From Ziziphus jujuba (lineage: Eukaryota; Streptophyta; Magnoliopsida; Rosales; Rhamnaceae), in contig NC_083390.1 in assembly GCF_031755915.1 (NCBI RefSeq), forward strand, positions 11,687,001 to 11,751,000: a stretch of DNA of 64,000 bases, read 5' to 3'. The position numbers and the translations under genes were made by a program. Each line of letters starts with the position of its first letter. Position 1 is the first letter of the stretch. Of the stretch, positions 57,481 to 64,000 are shown piece after piece. A model generated the notes under the pieces. The model had not been told where the DNA came from and made no database searches. It saw only the letters and a program-made list of their open reading frames with translations.

Positions 57481-60400
57481 AACTGTACTCTCTTAAAAGC
57501 ACCTTGCACAGAAAACTTACTCTGAAAATGCACGTCCACCTTATTCTTCCCCACCTTACCACATGTTTCCGTAAATTTATAGGACTTCAATAATAATAAT
57601 GTAGGAATGCAAATATGAGTAAAAATTAATAAATTGTAAATAGCTTTAAATGTGTCAAGGCCCTTTTCAAAGCTTACTACCTATCCTAGGATGGTCTCAA
57701 CTTATCCCGAGTTTTTACTTAGCACCGAAAATACGTACACCTCCTACTTACCACAATTTTACACTTTTTTACAACACTTCATGAACCTAACAAACATATA
57801 AATGTAGATACAAAGATAATAAAGATAATAATAATGATAATAATAATAATAATAATAATAATAATCAATAGGTAAAATAGAATTAAAACTGATAAATACG
57901 TTAAATAACTCGCACATGTGTAGTAGAGATATACCTAATGTACCATATAGTATACTAATTCATGGTTCTATAATATCAACTATTTGTAGGTATACTACCA
58001 CCAATATGGCTATTGGTAGTTGCCTATAATGGCTGTCCAACCTACTGGTCTCGTAGAGAGTAGAAATACAAAACTAAGCCATTCATAAGCCAAGCCAGGT
58101 CATTGCCCCAATACGGTGTGGTACATCATAACTACCATAATATATATATATATAAGGGATATCTAATGCACCATACAATACGCTACCAAAAGATGCTTAC
58201 CATCCAAAATAATCCTTGATAGATGGGGAAAGGAAAGAAGAGAACCTGCACATGACCTTATTAGCATCCCAACGGTGTCAGCGCTAAATAATCTATCATC
58301 CTATGACCAAGATGGCGTGTCTAATGTTGTCATAATAGAAATACCTGCCTACCTTCACTCAGCTTAGCACCCATAAGAATAGCTAAACGCGCCCTCCTTC
58401 GGCCATAGGGAAGGTGGCTAATGCCATCACCATAAAATACCCACCTACGCTTGCTCACCATAACTCACAAAAGACTACTAAATATAATCTGCATTCTAAT
58501 CCATAAAAATAATAGTACAGAACACCAAGATTGTATGGTGCAAATACAAACTAACTAACCACATAAAATATATAATTACAAAAACGTCAACTCCTCATAA
58601 TAAACCTTAATTAAATTTTTTAAACAAACAAATAAATAAATAAATATGAAATCCAAAACATAATTTAGGGAAATATACTACAATAACATAAATATACTAC
58701 AATAACATAATTTTAATAGTAAGTATCTTTTTCAATTTTTACTTCTCATGGATTAGGACAAATAAGTAAATAAATCAATAATTAATAACAATTAGCCTTA
58801 AAAAAAATCATATGAACATATTGATTTATACTCACACATATAAATATACTAACATATACAAACATATTTTAATAACATATACACTTTATTAGAGCTAAAA
58901 TTTATGATAATCTATTTCGCAAATAAAATCATAAATCAACTAATACAGTTATTTCTAAATTAACATAAGCATCTAAACTTTTCTTTGGAATTTATAAAAT
59001 ACCGAATTAAAAACAATTTTTTAAATAACCCCTTTAAATCCAACTTTTAATGATGACTAGATAAATTAATAAATATATATAAATATATATATATATATAT
59101 AAATATTTAATTATACGTGCACACACATACACACACATATATATATATAAACATATACATATAGGTGAATATAAACAAAAAAAAAAAAAATCTAGCAAAT
59201 CATAAATGTAGGTATACATACATTTAACTAAACATAACTTGACACTCTATATATATATATATATATATAGCTATATATTACATTAGATCCAAAATGGATA
59301 ATAAGTACCTTATAACATCCTTACTAAGTAGTACATTTAAAACCCAGACCACTAAGAACAAATAAATAAATAATTAAATAAAAACGTAAATAATTGGATA
59401 GACAATTAAATAAATAATTTAGCTAAATAAATAAACAAAAATATAAATAGATGAAAATTTAACTAAGTAAACAAATAGATACCTAAATAAATAAATAACT
59501 AAACAAAATATTGTTATACCTTATGTTTTATTTATAACTTAAGATTGGGTCTTATTAAGCCAAACACATATTGAGCAAATCCTATCCTAAAACTATTCAT
59601 ACTATCCTAGTACAACTTTACAAAAACATTATATTGTCAGTCACAACTTATGAACCATCTTTTATTATATATATATATATACATGCACAATCTTTTAACA
59701 AATATATATACATCAACACACATGTCCAAAAGTATACACACATATATATTTACAAACATGTAAGTTTAATACTAAATGTCATATTTACATGTGAATTAGC
59801 AACAAGGTCAACCATCAATTCACTGTCAATTTATAAAATCCACTTTTTGATAGTAACTAGATTTGATAAAATCCATCACACTAGCATTGCCACATCTACA
59901 CCTAGTGCCATATCATCAACCTTGCAATGTCATCGTCTTCACTAGCATTCAAAGAATCACAATCAACACCAGTACTACAACCATACTTACACGACCTCAA
60001 GGTTTGCCAAGCATAGTCCAAGATAATCCAATCTTTATAACAATTAGGACCATAACACTAAACATAATTTTAAAATAAAAATTAAAACTCACTACTTTAT
60101 ATTTTCATACTCATACATACACATATGTATGTATAAACATGTTTATATATACAATTTAACACAATTTCCACAGTAAATACAAAATTTACTCAAAAATGGT
60201 AAAATCTCAAATACCCAACCAAACTTTACAAATTATATACCAAATGAAAACTTGAGGGATTAGGATCAAAGATATTAAGCTCAAACTTGCATATCTCATC
60301 GCCGATGGTTGGAAAATGATCGGAAAGTTTGGACAAAACTTCAAACCGTTGTATCTCTTCAACCGTTCTGAATTTGAACAAATAGAGACCATATTTGAAA

Positions 60401-60622
60401 TCAAAGGGTCAACATTAAAAGGGAGGGACAAGCCTTGTGGCCAGAGTCCACCAAAAACTAGTGAACTAGGCAACGTCGGCCGCCAGCATTTGAATGCCAA
60501 TCACAACCCATCTAGCCAAAATGGTCGGTGATTTAGCGGCCGGTGTCAGCTTGCCTTAAGTCTCCACACCGACCAATGCATGTCAACATCCAATGGCTAG
60601 AGCATGGCCAATTTAGCCAATT

Positions 60623-60656
<34 letters not shown>

Positions 60657-61212
60657 GGAAAGAAAAGGAAAAATAATTTTATCGTGACACGTTGCCCTTT
60701 CAAGCCACGATACATGGCACCTACCAATTAGGGCATATGGAACCTACCGATTAGTGACACATGGAATTTGTCAGTGGCCCTTTGAAATATTCCACAACCT
60801 GATAAAGTCAGTCATAAAAAAAAAAATAAGCACAAATTTATAAATCCGTAACTGTTCAATCGTAGGTCCAAATTAAGCATGCCACTAGTCTATGAACTCA
60901 TAAAGATAAACATTATCATATGGTACTAGTCAAGATAAAAATCCATACAAATAGAAAGTCAACCTCAGGCTCACTTGATCCATTAGGATGGTACCTGATT
61001 ATGACCATAACTTTGTAATCTTAGCTCATATTTTGATATACTACTAGTCTACGTAATCAGGTTGATGAGTACTTCACCAGATACCTTTGTCAAAGTGTAA
61101 TTCTCTCGCAATAAAAAGTCAACTGTGGAGCTTACTTAGTCAATCCTAGTTAACCTTAGTTAAACCTAGTAAAAGTCAAATATGGAATGTTTTCTCGGCT
61201 CAAGGTGTTACA
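57481..61212 (-). repeat. 3' LTR of element C (outer end truncated)
   Basis: Starts on the minus strand TGTAACACCTTGAGCC at 61212. Contains a GA run 60623-60649, CGGCC-rich patch near 60470-60545, several (TA)n runs, and the hairpin module at 58161-58250 in decayed form. Confidence 0.72.
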
Positions 61213-61445
61213 ATCTATCCCCTTATAAAATTTTATCCTCGAAATTTATTACACCAAACTAGGAACAAAACCTAAAACTTGCTCCCGTTACCTAGACTAA
61301 CTAGTGATGTTATCCCTTTACCGACACAGAGAGTTTGTACCACTTCCGAGCATAACTATATGATAAAGGGGTAATAGCTTAGGATACGCCAACATATACC
61401 AAAACCTCCTAGGGACAATGAAACCTAAAGCTCTGAAGCCAAAAT
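61213..61445 (-). other. Internal domain of element C
   Basis: 233 bp, non-coding. On the minus strand TGGCTTCAGAGC (61441-61430) is a tRNA-Met-type primer site with two changes, 4 bases from the LTR. At the other end AATTTCGAGGATAAAATTTT and AAGGGGATAGAT precede the TGTAACA of the 3' LTR, the typical polypurine context of Tekay/Del chromoviruses. Aligns with 22479-22693. Confidence 0.82.
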
Positions 61446-61994
61446 TGTTAGGAGCCTCTCAGAGTTATTTATCGGGACCCTATGATGGCGTCGACTAAGG
61501 GAAATTCTATAGAAAATATGGCAGCATCTCCCCTATAAACTGGACACCCCAAAAGTACCCTGCATAGAAAACATACTCCAAAAATGCACATCCACCTTAT
61601 TATTTCCCACCTTACTACAAGTTTCCACAAATTTACGAGACTTTGATAACAATAACGTAGGAATGCAAATATAAGTAAAAACTTAATAAATCGTAATACA
61701 TTTATATATGTTGGGGACCCTTAAATAGGTAAAATTGAGCTAAAAGTAATAAATACATTAAATAACCCACCATAATGGAGACACACCCGATGTACCATAT
61801 AGTACACTAATGCATAGTTCCATGATATCAATTGTCTGTAGATATACTACCACCAATACAGCCAAAGATATTTGTCTATAGTGGTCGCCCAACTCACTAG
61901 TCTTGTAGGCAATAAAAAAACTATACTAACCCGTTCATGAGCTCAGCTAGGTAGTTGACTTGTAAGGTGTGGTACACCATTATATAATGATATA

Positions 61995-62030
<36 letters not shown>

Positions 62031-63455
62031 AATATTGAAAGGATATCTGATGCACCATACGATATGCCAATGCTACCAAATGATGCTTGGCATCCCAAAC
62101 ACTGCTTAACTAATGGGGAAAAGAGAGAAGAGAACTTGCATGCAACCTTATTAGCATCCCAACGGTGGTGATGCTAAATAACCTGCCATTATATGACCAA
62201 TGAAAGGTGGCTAATGTTGTCACAATAGAAATACCTGCTACCCTCGCTCACCTTAGCACCCATAAAAGTGGCTAAACCTACCGTCCTTCAGTCATGGTAC
62301 AGGTGGCTAAAGTCATCACCGTAAAATACCTACCTACTTTTGCTTACCCCAACTCATAAAGGATGACTAAATATAACCTATGCGTTTATCCATAAACATA
62401 ATAGTATAGAACATCAATATTTTATAGTGCATCTACAGACTAACTAGTCACATAAAATATATAATTACAAAAATGTCATCTCCTCATAATTACATTTTTA
62501 AAACCATAGTTAAATGTTTTAAACAAATAAATAAATATTTATAAAACCCAAAACATAATTTTAGGGAAATATACTATGATAACATCATTTTAATATTAAG
62601 TATTTTCACAACTGTTAATTCTGTTAGATTAGTATAAATAAATAAATCAATCGATAATTAATAACAACTATCATATGCACATATTCATTTATACTTACAC
62701 ATATAAATGTATTATATATACAAACATATTTTAATAAAATATTCACTTTATGAAAGCTAAAATTTATCATAATCCATTTCGCAAACAAAACCATAAATTG
62801 ACTAATATAGTTATTTTTTAAATCAACATAAGCATCTAAACCCTTTTTGAAATTTTATAAAATACTCCATTAATAATAATTTTTTAAATAACCCATTTAA
62901 ATCCAACTTTTAATAATGACTAAATAAATGAATAAATATATATATATATATATATACACGCATGTTTAGTTGTACACATAGACATAAATACATATATTTG
63001 AACATATATACATATAGGTGAATATAGACAAACAATCTTGCAAATCATAACTATAGGTATAAATACATATGACTAAGGATAACCTGAACTATATATATAT
63101 ATATATATATCATTAGATCCAAAATGGATAATAAGCACCTTATAACATCCTTACTAAGTAGTTTATTTAAAGCCCAGACTACCAAGAACAAATAAATAAA
63201 TAATTAAATGAAAGCATAAATAAGAATACTAATTTAGCTAAGTAAATAAGTAGATGAAAATTTACATAAACAAATAAATAACTAAATAAATAAACAAAAT
63301 AGTATTGTATCTTCTATTGTATTTATAACTTAAGATTGGGTCTTATTAAGCTAAATACATATTTAGCAAATCTTACCCTAAAACGAGTTCATACTATCCT
63401 AGTAAAGTTTTACAAAAACATCCTATAATAAGTCACAATTTATGAACCATTTTCA
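61446..63455 (-). repeat. 5' LTR of element C (truncated)
   Basis: Matches 57500-59660 in order. Hairpin module at 62043-62130, TA/GT microsatellite 61994-62030. Homology stops near 63455, after AACCATTTTCATTATA. Confidence 0.72.
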
Positions 63456-64000
63456 TTATAGGGACTGTCTAGAGTCAGGATCGGCCGGATGGTTAATATT
63501 CGAACCAAAAACATGTCAAAATGCTATAGCCGTTGGATTGTCTACCATGGGCACGGATGGTTGAGATTAAATTGCAAAAAAATTCCCAAAATTCCTTTTC
63601 GTCCCGCTCATATAGACCATTCCAAAATTCCAATATCCTTTTCTCCTCCCAATCTACTTTCCTTGCTCTTCTCCTCTTTGCGAATATTGATTGCTCGTAT
63701 AATTTGAGCCCCGAGGAGCTCTACACCAAGATCTCATTCTGCGACATGCTTATCCTTCAGAGAGGGATGTCACCAAGCGCAACATCGGCATCGAGATCAA
63801 CAAGCAGGTTTATTTCCCATCTAGATTTTTCTTTTCCTACCAACAACTGTAGCTCAGGTTCCTTTCCTTTCTAGGTTCGTACATTGAAAGGTCTTAGACT
63901 TGGTTGTTTTACTGGCTTCAGACAAAGACTAGTACTTCGGCGCAAGTAGTGCACTAAATTGGGCTGTTGAAGATTTCAAATGAAGACAATCATCCTTCTT
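63456..64000 (+). other. Possible edge of a host gene
   Basis: Base composition changes abruptly: less A/T-simple, with TC-rich stretches like a plant 5' leader (63590-63690). From 63708 a coding-like stretch reads GIEINKQ in one frame and ends at CAGGTTTATTTCCC, a plausible donor site (GT at about 63807). I recognise no family, and the frame has no clear start. Could be an exon fragment or single-copy non-coding DNA. Confidence 0.3.

Larger units (their letters stand above)
57481..63455 (-). mobile_element. Element C: second huge-LTR element with tiny internal domain
   Basis: Minus strand: 5' LTR 61446 to about 63455 (its outer part missing), primer site 61441-61430, internal DNA to 61213, 3' LTR 61212 to about 57481 (its terminal ~100 bp missing). 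The two LTRs match block by block, for example 59280/63113 ATTAGATCCAAAATGG and 58161/62043. Architecture equals element B: LTRs of at least 3.7 kb around 233 bp of non-coding internal DNA. No target duplication can be tested because both outer ends are lost. Confidence 0.75.

Noticed and set aside
57202..57590. Frames with SLSLSL or RERERE runs
   Set aside because: Artefacts of the (TC)n microsatellite.

Overview
This is a transposon-dominated stretch of a eudicot plant nuclear genome. It is AT-rich, with plant-type introns, Ty3/gypsy and L1-type LINE remnants, and one intact host gene of the PR-10/Bet v 1 family at 51855-52587. I cannot fix the species. PR-10 gene structure and the repeat spectrum only suggest a (probably woody) rosid.

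Layout. 1-411: the last two exons of an unidentified host gene, with the end of the terminal exon tandemly duplicated. 1340-10346: a long LTR fragment (family E) on the minus strand, split by a full-length but dead Ty3/gypsy element (element 1, 2598-9737, target duplication TAGGT). 12440-27500: an old minus-strand LINE split by a solo LTR (A, 15418-18342, duplication GAAGC) and by a two-LTR element B (18366-26088). B has LTRs of 3.4-4.1 kb around only 215 bp of internal DNA. 28170-33770: a plus-strand LINE split by a solo LTR of the element-1 family (28666-30431, duplication TACTC), itself hosting a short TRIM-like repeat, and by a probable further LTR fragment. 33780-36522: a second family-E LTR. 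36523-46530: Tat/Athila-type gag scraps on both strands, and element 2 (38066-43249, duplication TTACC). 46540-50186: element 3 on the minus strand (duplication GTTAG). 51301-51456: a SINE-like insertion about 400 bp upstream of the PR-10 start. 54131-54790: a TRIM-like repeat. 54796-63455: more long LTRs (D and C), where C repeats the tiny-internal-domain layout of B. 63456-64000: non-repeat-looking sequence that may be the edge of another gene.

No retroelement here is coding-competent. Elements 1-3 and the solo LTR belong to one chromovirus-like family, probably CRM-like, whose pol frame runs on into the LTR. All three elements lack most or all of the RNase H-integrase region. The genes do not form a pathway. 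The biology is insertion history and LTR architecture: insertion into insertion, deletions (some at short microhomologies), an LTR family that persists with almost no internal domain, and a hairpin-forming block found in every one of the long LTRs of families A-E.
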